DNA of 64,000 bases, from assembly GCF_024343615.1 (NCBI RefSeq), contig NZ_RJUB01000125.1, positions 62,001 to 126,000 of the forward strand. The letters run 5' to 3'. The notes under the pieces were generated by a model, which was not told where the DNA came from, made no database searches, and worked only from the letters and a program-made list of their open reading frames with translations. Origin of the DNA: Ferruginibacter sp. HRS2-29 (GTDB lineage Bacteria; Bacteroidota; Bacteroidia; Chitinophagales; Chitinophagaceae). A program made the translations under genes and the position numbers. Shown here in pieces: positions 47,301-56,100 of the stretch (positions are counted from its first letter, which is position 1; each line of letters starts with the position of its first letter).

Positions 47301-48882
47301 CCGGAAATCCTGCAAGGCCGTTTAACAAAATACCGGCATTTGCATTTGTGATCGTAAGGTTATAGAATTTATTACCGGAGTTGGCTCCTGTTGCATTTGT
47401 AGGTGCCGCATTGGTAAGCTGAATGATGCCTATTGACAATGTGTTTGCCCGGTTAAGAGTGATGACACTGTTCTTAATGGTATTGTTTTGTGCACCATTG
47501 GTAGCCGAAACGTTTTGAATGTAAAAGCCATATTCAAGGGTGGAGCCTGATGCGGAAATGTTAATACCATCAAAAGTGATGTAATCAGCACCGTTTATCC
47601 CAATTGCAGATTCTGTACCTGTAGAACCGGCTGAACTTATGATGGGATTGGCACCAGCGCCCGCTTTCTGAAAGATAACCGGGAAAGTTGCAGTTCCGCT
47701 GGTTACGATGAAGGGGATACTGCTTTCAGCAAAGGTTTGCCCTGCTGTTACATTAAAAGTTATCGTTCCCGAAGGAGTACAGCTGTTAAGACTATTCAAA
47801 TAAGTGATAGCAGATGTAAATGACGGAAAATTCGTTGCGCTTAACGGCAAGGTATTATCGATCGTAAATGTTTGCACACCCGACGGGCAGGATGAAGTAG
47901 ATTGGGAGCCTGATACCGGAGTATTGGACAGTGCACCTTCGGTTACCGCATAAACTTTCCAATAGTAGAGGGTCGCCGGACTTAAACCTGTTACGCTAGT
48001 TGAGGTTGAGTTTGCAGCAATTTGTTTCTCGAAAACGTAGTTCACTCCATCAGTAGATTTGTAAACAACATAACCAACTTCGTTCGTCGCGTTGTCTGAC
48101 CAATTCAGCGTCATGGAGGTTAAACCAATGTTGGAAAAAGTAAGAGCACCGGGATTTCCTGGTATAGCAGGTGTAAAGGTGAATTTTGTGCCGGAGGTTA
48201 TAGCAATAGTATTTGCATTATTAACAGTTGCGTAGTTTACGGTGGAGGATGCGGATGTCGCATTTAATGTTACACTTGCAAAAACTGTCGCGGAATTGCC
48301 AAGACCGATCGAAGCACCACTATTGGCACTGTTGGTAGCCATACCAGCCCCATAATAATATTCGATCTTTCCAGTTGTTTCATATAGCCACGCCTGGAAA
48401 GTTGCAGCACCCGCTGTGCTGGCACCAACCCTCGGAACCTGCATGTTTTTCCACTCGATTACAAGTATCCTGTTAGGGGCTGTGCCTACAACTTTGTAGT
48501 GTACCTTACCCGTTGTTGCTCCGCTATAAAGGTCATCCCAATATGGGGCTATCACTGGCGCCTGATTAGTGGAAGCAAGACTATTTGTGTAATTGGAGCT
48601 CCCTGTCGTAATTGCTGTTCCCATTCTAACAAGGCCATTAGCACCTGCATCAAATTGGGTATAGCGAACGCCGACATACCAAAAATCGAATCCGATATTT
48701 GTTAGTCCTGCAGTACCATCGTCACTATTAGCAGCAACCAACTGAGTTGTACCAGTAGACATATCCTGAAGCGTAGCTCCCGACGAAGCGGCAAACGGAT
48801 AAGTTGTAGCACTAATCGTTTGCGCATTCAAAGTACTTATAAGGGCAAAAAACGAAATCAACAACACGTAAAGTTTACGCAT
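35329..48882 (-). CDS. Giant T9SS surface protein with three beta-helix modules (about 4517 aa)
   Basis: From the preferred start at 48882 the signal peptide is MRKLYVLLISFFALISTLNA; an in-frame start at 48957 gives 4542 aa. In that longer numbering: fibronectin III at about 266-355 (PGALTFSNIGLTSMTLNW), parallel beta-helix at 370-850, Ig-like repeats at 880-1100 and onward, a second beta-helix at about 2032-2500 (GADYITIDGSNNGTT), and a third at about 2629-3119 with the same GADYIIIDGSNNGTT motif. An MAM or anchor-J-like domain lies at about 3526-3695. The shared C-terminal cassette starts near 3960 (NWCGGVKPT is earlier, at about 3780) and ends in a T9SS type A sorting domain (ISVYPNPVEGK). 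The beta-helix turns could bind carbohydrate, but no lyase residues are evident. The giant size and repetitive strands are typical of surface adhesins. Confidence 0.9.
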   Translation of the reverse strand: MRKLYVLLISFFALISTLNAQTISATTYPFAASSGATLQDMSTGTTQLVAANSDDGTAGLTNIGFDFWYVGVRYTQFDAGANGLVRMGTAITTGSSNYTNSLASTNQAPVIAPYWDDLYSGATTGKVHYKVVGTAPNRILVIEWKNMQVPRVGASTAGAATFQAWLYETTGKIEYYYGAGMATNSANSGASIGLGNSATVFASVTLNATSASSTVNYATVNNANTIAITSGTKFTFTPAIPGNPGALTFSNIGLTSMTLNWSDNATNEVGYVVYKSTDGVNYVFEKQIAANSTSTSVTGLSPATLYYWKVYAVTEGALSNTPVSGSQSTSSCPSGVQTFTIDNTLPLSATNFPSFTSAITYLNSLNSCTPSGTITFNVTAGQTFAESSIPFIVTSGTATFPVIFQKAGAGANPIISSAGSTGTESAIGINGADYITFDGINISASGSTLEYGFYIQNVSATNGAQNNTIKNSVITLNRANTLSIGIIQLTNAAPTNATGANSGNKFYNLTITNANAGILLNGLAGFPDIGCEIGTTSCALRNSIGDPAVTNDITNTLTGAGTGAYGIRMINQSGFKVFNNDISNISTSGANSVVDGIFIDNGSASVALGTSEVYNNKINSVYNTNTGTNANNITRGIRINNNAQAGTITRVYNNFIGGIQSASTNTTLTTRRIIGLSLQPAGGGGASSIYAEFNTVRIAATNLALSNTCLEIGVASGPIFRVRNNILANVTAAQSGNAKHYTWVSTSASAIGAAGSLSNYNDLYVLNTNGFVGLGNATDYATLANWQTATSNDANSVSVDPLFVSTTDLHAGSPLLNGAADPNYATNTSWVTTDIDCAPRNTATDIGADEYDVSGCAGTPSAGTISASVLTLTCSGSSQLGGTGQTLLDGITYQWEVAPDVAGAPGTFAAIGGATTSPYTVTGITATTWYRLVVTCANGGATATSSNVKITVNAPTAGTASASLPSRCTGQTTVLSSTGFTASGVNWQWQVSGTPGGPYTNVTGGTGATTTSYTTGALAAGTYYYVLQGTCAAGSATPVLSNEVTVTVNALPTVGVTPPSATYCIGGSAIALTATGASTYAWSPATGLSAATGANVNASPIATTTYTVTGTDGNGCQGTATSVITAAATPTNVVATATPTAVCSGSTTSLSATASAPNTAALPSAYIFTGAAGTYSAISGTAVAGAIGDDVGVGNLPIGFTFIYNGIAQTVFGVSSNGLIQLGNTSATFTGLSSNVLASTANTIAPLWEDNNTTGGSVQYTTTGAAGSRILTVQWTGMHVGGSGGSSQPTINLQVKLYENTGVVQFVYGATSAAFTSTTASIGITGNSGNYLSLTPANPASSSTVSSSSENTTVSSATNFPTGTTYTFTPPSATLTYSWAPSGSVVNPSNQTTLTNPLSSPTLFTVTASNAGCTAQGTVNVAVNPLPPATTDNGTLPNQCGVPTYTVTAVGGATSYFWYTVASGGTPVATTAGPTYSYTGYTPGSTNTLYISYSNGTCESDRVMISVNSTTAPALTISQTGTVQTCSGRIETLSVTSTLSDYSTFIWSPSTNLYTDAAATIAYTGTSATTVYYKRATATAGEVITLNASNSVSGCSNAVTVTFAVNSNPIILSATATPNPICSGSTLTLTGTSASGIAAGNSTSIGTGTTLTTANGVEPTAFNNRYSQYWSQSVYTAAELQAAGLVAGNITALTFNITTNGDATTNANYSIRIGTTAGATVTAFTTTGLTTVYGPVTQSHSVGLNTITLSTPYPWDGVSNIIVDVRHDGANSTNNAITYYTATAGNTIITAVTTTASGTTSVQALVASASVTPALSTKRLNIVFAGQVGTINTGSLNWSWSDGAATVLSSASGTVIPTNVTGSPINITYTATATDPTTTCSSTLSASAVLVNPLPTVPTTVATGLTATGTGFTTINGSFTAAPAPVPTGYLVVRTTTGAPQPNPSGTYTVGTSGIGYIEYVNTTPGSWTSTGLTAGTGYDYWVFSYNSNSCGILYSATAATTTGTTLTCPTYSGSITVGATGTFTNLTNAISSLLTCGYTGNIVLELQSDYSSAGETFPITFPIALGASAAKTITVRPAAGVTASIAGSSTVAIIKINGADYITIDGSNNGTTTRDLTVANSSTGTSSTVIWLASTTAPDGATNNTIKNLIVTGNGSATTFGGIMSTAATLGNQADISNSNNTYQNNLITGAYYGIGIAGMATTMDANNTVANNLIGSTVAAGKIGLNGIFASNQSNVNISGNTVFGVTTNVTNLAGILLSGAYSNGIVANNKVSDIKNSAAQQAFGIQLSSSTAASNLTVYNNMIFDVSCTGTNGNLARGAHGIAILTGGGYKLYYNTVNLNTDQGGTTAVNAALYVAASITGLDVQNNILMNSMPSASTRYAIYSASANTAFTTIDYNDYVSSGAALGYIGSARTDLAAIIAGFSQNANSVNITPVFVSTTDMHLAPASNSLLDDKGSPVMTGFTTDIDGETRPWSGSTRTDMGADEIFVPLVADGGISAITFPAAFCPGVTNVSVTVTNFGSVPLTSVKVDWSVNGAPQPQFDPGVIAIPVGGTATYVVGTFNFLAATVYTITASTTLPNNSTDANTTNDALTINNVTPGLSGTYTVGAGQNFTTLTAAVAAYNARPICGPVTFLLKDAAYAETAININANTGASATNTLTIKPDAGVNATVSGTINNNGIIKLNGADYIIIDGSNNGTTSKNLTFLNSSGNANSSVIWIASTASDGATNNVVKNSIITGAATAGGAVNYGILSGSGTTVGNAAQTANSNNIIQNNTVIKANNGIYARGNTAAPYNENWVITGNTVGSLTAAEYVVSTGIVAENMSNVQISENIVTGVVVPNNANNADGITLTGSIAGGSVFNNKISNVRQNGTSTFGYAGRGLVLSATTTTGTPLIYNNFIADISAYGYDGYITAMGLYVSGGGGYRIYHNSVSLSTPLTVTTSDATAFYVAGSVTGGVLDVRNNIFSNTMSAGSGYTFAIGSNASASAYGNLDYNDYSCTGANLGFTPSVTAQTLADIQTGLGQNTHSISIAPVFVSATDLHLVPASNLFLGDQGVVLPAVTVDIDNDTRPLGASTVPDMGADEYNTPLCTGASGGTATASTTTICNSGTAFISSVGYSGGFGTTYQWQSSTDNFGAVITNIGTATNIYASLITPVINVTTYFRLKVICPNTSSTAYSNIITIQVNNPAFTTAPAATPTAQCGPGSVTLTATASAGATVNWFTTASGGTSIGTGSPLVIPTVSATTTYYAAAEVASPVTGTIGIGEYLAEESLNISPFDHYYGGEKLQYLVLASELTASGLSAGNITSLTFHVSGNGGILYQGFNVSMGATALTNLTSTPVTGLTSVYSTVAPAGLTTPSIGNCTITFSTPYNWDGVSNIVVQTCYSNNNGGGQTTDVLADYVTFDATNYYRADNSTSVCAAATATLGLYSDARPQMTFGGQGKCASARVGVTATINPQPSAVTIVASGSTPMNCGDIKTLTASGGITNEVVSILSQDFNAPTNNWTTTNLSAGGTPANAAWTLRPDGYSYFDATFGDTYGPYHSNDNSQFYHTNSDAQGSGGTTQTILTSPAFSTVGFGTANLSFYHAFTDPFLSASGSVQVSTDGANWTNVKVYNLGSEGTYSSFVQQTFALTAPFLNQPTVYVRFKFDASWDYFWAIDNVVISGNQTIQQPIVWSPTEGLYTDAAATIPYTGGNASVVYAAPTAATTTYQATAATPLPANCNTFGSVTVTVNPSGNWVGKGVTGDWEDIANWCGGVKPTISTAVSIPVLNATLVANGTLKYPEVKNVTPAFAGSITIAAGAANLLINSGATLSVAGNVASSGTLTNNGTIRLVGNTLQTFPGTGTIPDMYNLEIANTGGAGAGVKLTKGFGITNELKPTSGNLELDAFDIAIRSTLAATAYVSEVKPAASFSYNGIGRFSVERFINTGNTAGAHRRTWQFLSVPTTTAPSSTAQTIKSAWQEGAASPSANPVAGYGTRLSSNRFVAAGAPNGFDEGLSTAGPGIKTYRGDVDDWDQGPLNTNEPIANIKGWMVFVRGDRTVTGSSAPTAPTTLRTRGALFTGTQTGISINPEKYGSIGNPYASAIDLTKVDTLNVTNEVYVWDPTLGDGYYGFGRFRTLTKVGDHYEAVPFGGAYPAGISDTIQSGQAIFYKARPGAVATIGFKETAKSSGSRLVNRGGSEGELLTVTLSSLLYPGAPVLLDGAAAIFGKFSGNVDSDDGLKITNSNENTGFRRNGSLLAVERRPAPVNNDTLHLDLNGAKQQSYNWKIAPRNIDEPGRAAWLIDRFLNTTTSISLTDTSSYDFVVNNNAASYAPDRFKIVFKVNVVLPVTITGISAVRNPDRSIKVKWSVENELNIDKYEVERSADGIRFSGIITTAATNSRSYAKDDLSPLAQDNYYRIKATGNNGQVQYSAIVKVAPLKSNGLISVYPNPVEGKTINLRFTDMTEGSYQLQLTNKLGQVVYSGMASVTAASFVKNITLSKVVTAGTYQMKIVDADGKAVNIQVVVQ

Positions 48883-49464
48883 AAAATATTTGTTTGATTG
48901 AAAATTTCCGGAAGTAAAAGCAGTTCTATTTACAACAGCAGTGTAAAATTTCTTCATATAAAATCTATTAAATTTTTGTTTTTTTCATAAGACAGCAATA
49001 CGGTACCAGCCACACAAAGGCATACATTGTGAAGCCTGGTACACGGTTATACGGATGTCATCTAAAGGGGAAAAGCAGTAAGATTTTGGAGAGGATATTG
49101 TATTGAAGCGATGAAAATAGTTGATAATTTTTTAACAATAAAATAATTATTTAGAAATGTTAATATCTCGTGAAGACCCTGTAGTATAAACTCTACAAAA
49201 CACGTAGACTTACGCAAAAACCGCACAAACCCGCATAAAACATCATGATTTTCGTCAGGCGTATTGAAAATGATGCCGGAAGAGCGGAGCCCGAAAAACT
49301 GCGGTAATTTGAAAAACCAGGTTAGCCGTTCATACATTTTAACATAGGATATAAAATTTTAAAGTATAAACCGGAAAGTTCAAAAAACCACATCCAACTA
49401 TTATACCCCGCCACGACAGCAGCAAAAAATATGAAAAACCGAAAAAGTCACTTTTTAAAAATCG

Positions 49465-49554
49465 GGCTTTCGTAACCAATTTTTTTTGAGCATCCTGCCC
49501 GGGTACGATAGCGTACCCACCCCGGTACCTCAAAAAAAATTGGTTACGAAAGCC
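49465..49554. repeat. Large palindromic element with nested hairpin
   Basis: Perfect 26-bp inverted arms (49465-49490 and 49529-49554, core CTTTCGTAACCAATTTTTTT) surround a 38-base centre. The centre contains a second hairpin GGGTACG-ATAG-CGTACCC (49501-49518). Imperfect pairing continues outward for some bases. There is no ORF inside. The shape is like a miniature inverted-repeat element or a cruciform. Confidence 0.75.
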
Positions 49555-49815
49555 AAAATTTCAAAAATCAAAATTTTCAGAAAAACGGAATTTACAACAG
49601 TGATCAACGGGTGCCGGGTTTGGATGTGCCGAAATCAATCCTCATTCGGCTGGATAACTAATACGGCCTCCCCGACCAGATTTTGCTCTTAAAAAATGCA
49701 GGCCAGGATGGAAGCATCTCTTAAAGTATAATGAATGAAGATAAAAAGGGATAAGTAAGCAATGCATGGTGCTGTTAAAAGTTTCCACTAAACACCTGAA
49801 AATTGCAGTTGCTTG

Positions 49816-49966
49816 TCCCGTAGGGACATTTTATCGGTAGAAAAATCAACATTAGTTTCATTCCGTGCCGTAGGTACGGTTTGTGCTTGCATCAACACAA
49901 ATCGTACCTACGGTACGAATTACGATGACGACAAAAATTGTCTACCGATAAAATGTCCCTACGGGA
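49816..49966. repeat. Nested inverted-repeat element, 151 bp (MITE-like)
   Basis: The outer arms are perfect over 26 bp (49816-49841 and 49941-49966), with TCCCGTAGGGACATTTTATC near the ends, which includes the self-palindrome GTCCC/GGGAC. The inner arms (49860-49885 and 49896-49921) pair at 22 of 26 positions and carry CCGTAGGTACGG. The whole element can fold into one long stem with a 10-base loop. No coding potential. Confidence 0.75.
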
Positions 49967-50076
49967 TAAAAATCTCCAACCTTTAAGTAAGTGTAGTTTG
50001 TCAGGAGACGTTGCTGGCTTCATCGCGGTGATCCATTCTCTGACCACAGCAGGTAAAATATCAGGATATAATCAAC

Positions 50077-50125
50077 AAAAAAAGCGTGGGCATCATTAAG
50101 GTTCAACCCTTAAGAAGCCCACACT
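50077..50125 (-). terminator. Terminator of the 2916-aa giant gene
   Basis: AGCGTGGGC (50083-50091) and GCCCACACT (50117-50125) pair with one G-U, and an inner TTAAG/CTTAA stem adds to it. On the minus strand a run of seven T follows (A-run 50077-50083), 52 bases after the gene stop. Confidence 0.8.
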
Positions 50126-50176
50126 TTCTTATTCTATGTTTCTTATTTTATGTTTTTACCTGATCTTCCCTATTTC

Positions 50177-53100
50177 TTACTGGATGATCAGCTGAATGTC
50201 CGTCGCATGCCCTGCCGCATCCACCACCCTCAGCTGGTAGCTTCCGGCAGTAACCGTTTTGCCCAGCGTGATGTTTTTCACGAAGTTCATGGCGTTTACT
50301 GTTGCTGTGCCGCTGTATACGATCTGGCCAAGGTTGTTGGCAAGCTGCAGCTGGTAGTTTCCGGATGGCATATCGGTGAAGCGCAGGTTGACGATCTTGC
50401 CTTCAACAGGGTTTGGATAAACACTGATAGATGAAATCGTTTTAACCGGCGCTACTTTCACGATGGCGCTGTACTGTACCTGGCCGCTGACACTGGTTGC
50501 TTTGATGCGGTAGAAATTATCTTTCGACAGCGGGCTGAGATCATCCTTTGCATAGTTCCTGCTATTGGTAGAAGCTGCTGTAAGTATTCCTGTGAAATGG
50601 ATACCATCCGCACTGCGTTCTACTTCGTAACGATCGATGTTCAGCTCATTCTCCACGCTCCATTTCACCGCGATGCTCCTGTCGGAATTGCGTGTAGCGG
50701 AAATGCTGGTGATGGTTACCGGCAATGGGGCTGTCACTTTGCTGAAGATGATGCTGAATCGGTTAGCCGCAGCTGAAGGCGCTGCTGAAGTCACATCAAA
50801 GTTTACGATCGTGCTGCCTTCCAACGACAATGGTGTTCTTGTGCCCAGGAAGTTATCCAGCAGCCATGCGCTGCGGCCCGGCCTTGTCATGTTGGAAGCG
50901 ATCACTTCCCAGCTGTACGACTGCACTTTCATCGCGGTCATTTCTACATACAAGGTATCTGCTGTTACCGGTGAAGGGCGACGGTCTACCGCGAGTGACC
51001 TGCCGGCTGTTTTGAAGCCTGCATTTTCACCGGAGTTGATCAGTTTAAGTCCGTCGAAACGATCCACCGCCGTTATATACTGATCATCAAATATCGCGAT
51101 AGCGCCATCCAGCAATGTTTTGGTGGCAGTGGCCGCACCGATCGAAAGATTGATGCGCATGGTTTCATTCGCGCCGTTTCCACCACGTGTCACTACCCTG
51201 TTGGCATTCGCTTTAGCCGCTTCAGTGAAAGTTACTGAAGAAGGACCCTGGCCATTTGATTTCACAAAGAAAGCCTGGCCGGATTGAATGGTATTTACGA
51301 TACCCGGATACATAGGCGATGGTGGTACCGCTTCGTAATCAGATCCGATCTTAGTAAGCGTCACATAACGCCCGAATCCGAAACCTGCCCCCAGGGAAGG
51401 GTCCCATACATATACTTCGTCGGTGAGATTGGAGCCCGGCAGTATCAGCTGGCGCAGATCGATCTCAGAAGGATAAGGGTTACCTACCACATCGTATTTA
51501 TTTGCCTGGATCGTGATGGCCGGTTGTGTGCCGGTAAACAGGCTACCGGTTGTACGAAGCACTGTTGGTTTAGCCTGCGTTGGTGTGCTGCTCCTGTCGC
51601 CGAGAACGAATGTCATCCATCCGCGGTTAGTGGCTATCGGGGTTGTGGTAGGGTTAGTACCGAGCGACCACTGGTCGATATTCGGATAATATACTTTGAT
51701 ATAAGTACCCGCAGAGTTGTTATCATAACCACCCTGTGCACCTGGGCCGTTGAGCAATGTACCGTAACCTGGCAAACCGTTTACGTTAGCGCCCTGCCCT
51801 TCCTGCCATGCATTGTTCACCGTTTGTGCGCTGTTGGTGGGTACTGACAGCAACTGCCAGGTACGTCCGTGTGCAAGCGGGTTGCCCACTGTAGCTGTTC
51901 CGGTGTTGATGAAACGTTCTACTGTGAATTTGGTACCGGTGATGGCATTGTTACCGATGTCGGGAACATTCGCTGTCCTGGTGAGTGATGACAACAACAC
52001 TACGTTGCTGGTGCCTGCGGCGAAAGTTCTGCCACCTGCCGGTGAACCGAAATCAAGTGTCGCGCTGATCTTGAGTGTATCGCTGCCGGTCACATTTACA
52101 TTATTATCGATGGTGAGGTCGCGTATTTGTTTTGCAACAAACATGCTGCCTGCTACAGTTTGTGTGGTACTTCCTTTAAAAGTAACATGGCCATCGATAG
52201 CATTGATCCCATTGGTACTGATGATGCTGCCATATACATCGAGGGTGGTATTATTGAGGGTGATGGTTGCACCCGCAGCTGTGGTGATATTGTGGGCAGA
52301 AGCCGGGCCGGAAATAACCGGGTAAAATAATCCGGGCATCATTACCGGGATGTTTACGGATGTTGCATTGGTTGGTATCATTCCGCCGCACCAGTTATTG
52401 GCATCATGCCAGTTGCTCGTGATACCCAGCCATGTTCCTGCGGGGTTTACGGTAATGGTCACTGAACCGGTAACAGTTTGTGTACAGGCCGGTGTAGCAG
52501 TGTAACCAACATTTACAAGATGGTACGTGGTGGTGCCTGCCAATGGACCAGTTACCAATGTGGCAGTTCCTGTACCATTCACCGCGATCGTCAATACAGG
52601 GCCGGCACCATTTACCTGGTAGCCAACGGTTGTGTTAGGAGTTGCAGTGATAGTGATATTGGCTGAAGAACCTGCACAGATGGTGGTTGCACCAGCTATG
52701 CCTGCTGTAGCAGCAGCATTCACCGTGACGGTTGTGCTGGCTCCCGTTGTGTTTCCGGTGCTGCACGGAGCCGTACCAGCTTCTGCACGTACATAATAAG
52801 TAGTGTTACCAGATGGTGAAACTGTAAGTGAGGCATCAGGAGCAACGCTTGATCCTGCCAGTGTGTTGAATCCCGGATCTGTATACCAGCGCCATGTAGC
52901 GCCTGTACCCAGTGTACCGCCAGTCTGCGTCAATATGGATGAACTACCGGCACAGATGGTGGTTGGTGTAGCCACCGCGCCTGTTGGGGCAATGGAGGGA
53001 ATATTTACGGTCACGGTCACACTTGCCGCAGCTGTATTGGCAGCACAAGGGGCAGTGCCACCTTCTGCGCGCACATAATAAGTGGTGGTACCGGATGGAG

Positions 53101-56100
53101 TTACTGTAAGTGATGCATCAGGAGCAGAGCTGGTTCCCACAGGAGTGGTAAAACCAGGTCCGGCATACCAATGCCAGGTAGCCCCGGTACCGAGCGAGCC
53201 GGCGCCTGTTTTGGTAAGTGTTGTGGACTGGCCAAGACAAATGGTCTGTGGTGAAGCCGCGGCACCCGCCGGTGCAACAGATGGCTGGTTCACTGTAACA
53301 GTTACCTGTGCGGTGGAAGTACAACCCTGTCCATTTGATTGTGTAACGGTATAAGTTGTGGTTGCCGTAGGCGCAATGGTGATATTGGCGTTTGCCGCAG
53401 AAGATGCTGCATGACCGGCGTTGAGGCCTGATGTAGCACCCGCAGGTGAAGCTGTCCAGGCGTATGCCAGGGGAGCCACCACGCCGGTAAGATTTACGTT
53501 ATCAAGCGCCAGGTGGCTGTAGCCAACCAGGAAGCTGGAAGCAGTATAGTTAAACCTCACTTTGAGGTCGGTAACATTGATAGCGGTTGTAAGGTCCACC
53601 GTTGCGTTAGCAAAACCTGAATTGGTTCCCAGTGTCTGAACGGTAGTCCATGCACCGCCATTCCTGGAGATCTCCACCGTAGCCGATGAGCCGGTGATGC
53701 CACCGTTATCATACGAGTACTGGAAGGCCAGTGAAAGAGACGAATATCCATTTGTATTAATAGAAGCTGATGTCAGCTGGCTGCTGGTTCCTCCGGAGAA
53801 GACCACGGCTTCATCAGCGATGATGTATTTGCTGTTATCAGGGCTTGAGAGCGCACCATCCAGTGGTGGTGTGTAAGGGCTGTTCCTCACAGTAAAGATG
53901 CTGCCAAAATTAAAACCTGTAACAGACCCGGTTGGTATAAAGGAAAGCACTCCATTAAAATTATCGCTGATCAGTGTAGCAGATGGAGGCGCTGGTGCCA
54001 CTACTACCAGGTTGGTAGTGCCGCCCGCACAGATGGTTGCAGGTGTAGCCGTCAGCGAAGTAATTGTTGGCGCGGGGCTGACATAAATAGTCCTGGTTGC
54101 ACTTACAGTCGAGCAAGGGCCGCTTCCATCAGGATCTGTTGCAGTCAATGATAATACTACCAGGCCGGTATAGTTTGCAGCCGGGGTATAAGTTACCGTG
54201 GCCGGGGTTGTAGTGGCCGAAGTATTGCTGAGTGTACCACCACCTGAAATGATCGCCCAGGTAGCCGATGTAGCTGCCCCTCCAAATGATGCCCCTGTAA
54301 GTGTGATCGCCGCCGGGGTGGCCGATTGACAAACTGTGTTCTGCGGGCCAGGGTTTACTGTTGCTGCCTGGTTAACCACGATCGTTCTCGTTGCAGTAGC
54401 TACCGCACATGAACTGTTTGACTCTGTTGTCAGGGTTAATGTGATGGTACCTGTATAATTGGATGGAGGTAAGTATGTTTCTGTATTGGGTGTTGTTGAA
54501 TACGCTGATGGGTTACCATTGTTACTGAATGTACCAACAGGGGCAGACCATCTTGCGCGGGTAGCGCCACCACCTACTGTAGCACCCGAAAGTGTTATAG
54601 GGGTGAATGAGCCAGCCTGGCAAACCACATCGGGTCCACCGGCTGAAACGGTATGAGCTGCATCAACGATCACCAGTTTATCATCCGAGACAGGTCCGCA
54701 GGCAGTCCCCGGATTATTGGTAGTCAGCCTTAAAGTAACCGTACCGGTAAAACCTGCTGCCGGGGTGTAGGTAGTTGTAGCTATACCGGCATTTGCCTGG
54801 AATGTTGTATTGCTGAGTGTACCACCGCCTGATACTATTGACCATTGGCCGGTGGTAGCCGATCCGCCCACACTTGACCCGCTGAGTGTGATAGCACCGG
54901 GGGTTGAAGACTGGCAGACATTCGTATTAGCTCCGGCAGCCGCGGTTGCAGCCTGGTTGACTGTCACCACCACCGGTTTGATGTCGAAACATCCCGCGGC
55001 TGTGGTTCCTTTGATATAATAAGTACCATTTGTTGCGGCAGTGGGAGTACCATAAGCGGTAGTCGCGGCAGCATTGGTCCAGTATGTATAAGTAAGCCCT
55101 GCTGTTGAACCTGCTGTTACTGCCGCAAGGGTCAGGTTGACTGTTGCAGGAGAACAAACCGCAGGTGGATTGGTAATTACTACAGAAGGGTTTGGATTAA
55201 CCGTAACGGTTACCAGTTGCCTTGCTGCGCTTCCGCAACCTGTTGCGTAAGCAGCTTCTGCATAAAAATTATAAGTACCGGGTGTAGCAGTATTGGGCAA
55301 TACGCTTGTACCAACCGGGTTGAAAGTATTTCCTGTACCAAGTAAAGTGCCATTCGTTGCTGCATCATACCACCTTACGGTAGTAGCGGGCAATGTATAA
55401 TTGATGGTCAGTGTTGCTGAACTTGGTGTATTGAAATTCGCATCCGCACCAGCCCTGTCATTGATATTATCCCAGTACAAAAGGTTTACAGTACCACCGG
55501 CAGGATTGATAGATGCCAGTGACACTGCACGTGTATAATCGAAAGTACCGGCCGAGTTCGGTGCGCCTGTTCCTGTAGCCGCCGAATTGTTTACTGCGCC
55601 ACTAAAGCCCAGGCGGATATCGGATCTCCATGAACCACTCAGTGCGGTAAGGTTATCATAATCCAGTGTAGCCAATGTCATCGTTGCACCCGTTGGCAAA
55701 GCAGGCATAGTTGCAGTAGCAACTACATTGCCCGGAGCCGAATTTGTTTCTGCAGGCTGTGAAGCCGCGTTGAAAGTAACTACCAGTGACCCGGTTGAAG
55801 GGCTGCTCACACTGATATTACCTGAGCCATTGGGGCAGATGCTCAGGTTGACCGGTGTGGTAGGATTGTTTGGCAAAGGATTCACCGTGATCGTTCCCGT
55901 TGCTGTAGCAGCATTACAGGTACCCGATGTGGTAACCGTGAATGGATATGCTCCTGCAGCCACATTGGTAGAACCACTGATGGTGAACACACCTGCTGAA
56001 TATGATCCTGTAATTCCCGTTGGCAATCCGGTAGCACTCGCATTGACAGCACTTCCACCTACATTATAAGTGATGTTGACCAGTGGTGCATTCTGACAAA

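Larger units (their letters stand above)
48958..50176. other. 1.2-kb gene-free gap with large inverted repeats
   Basis: This gap between two giant minus-strand genes has no credible gene. It holds two perfect 26-bp inverted-repeat elements (49465-49554 and 49816-49966) and the terminator of the downstream-lying giant gene (50077-50125). The left part (48958-49440) shows nothing I can name. Confidence 0.6.

Noticed and set aside
49465-49966. Integron attC sites
   Set aside because: No integrase or gene cassettes, and the arms do not carry the attC core sites; simple nested palindromes explain the folding.
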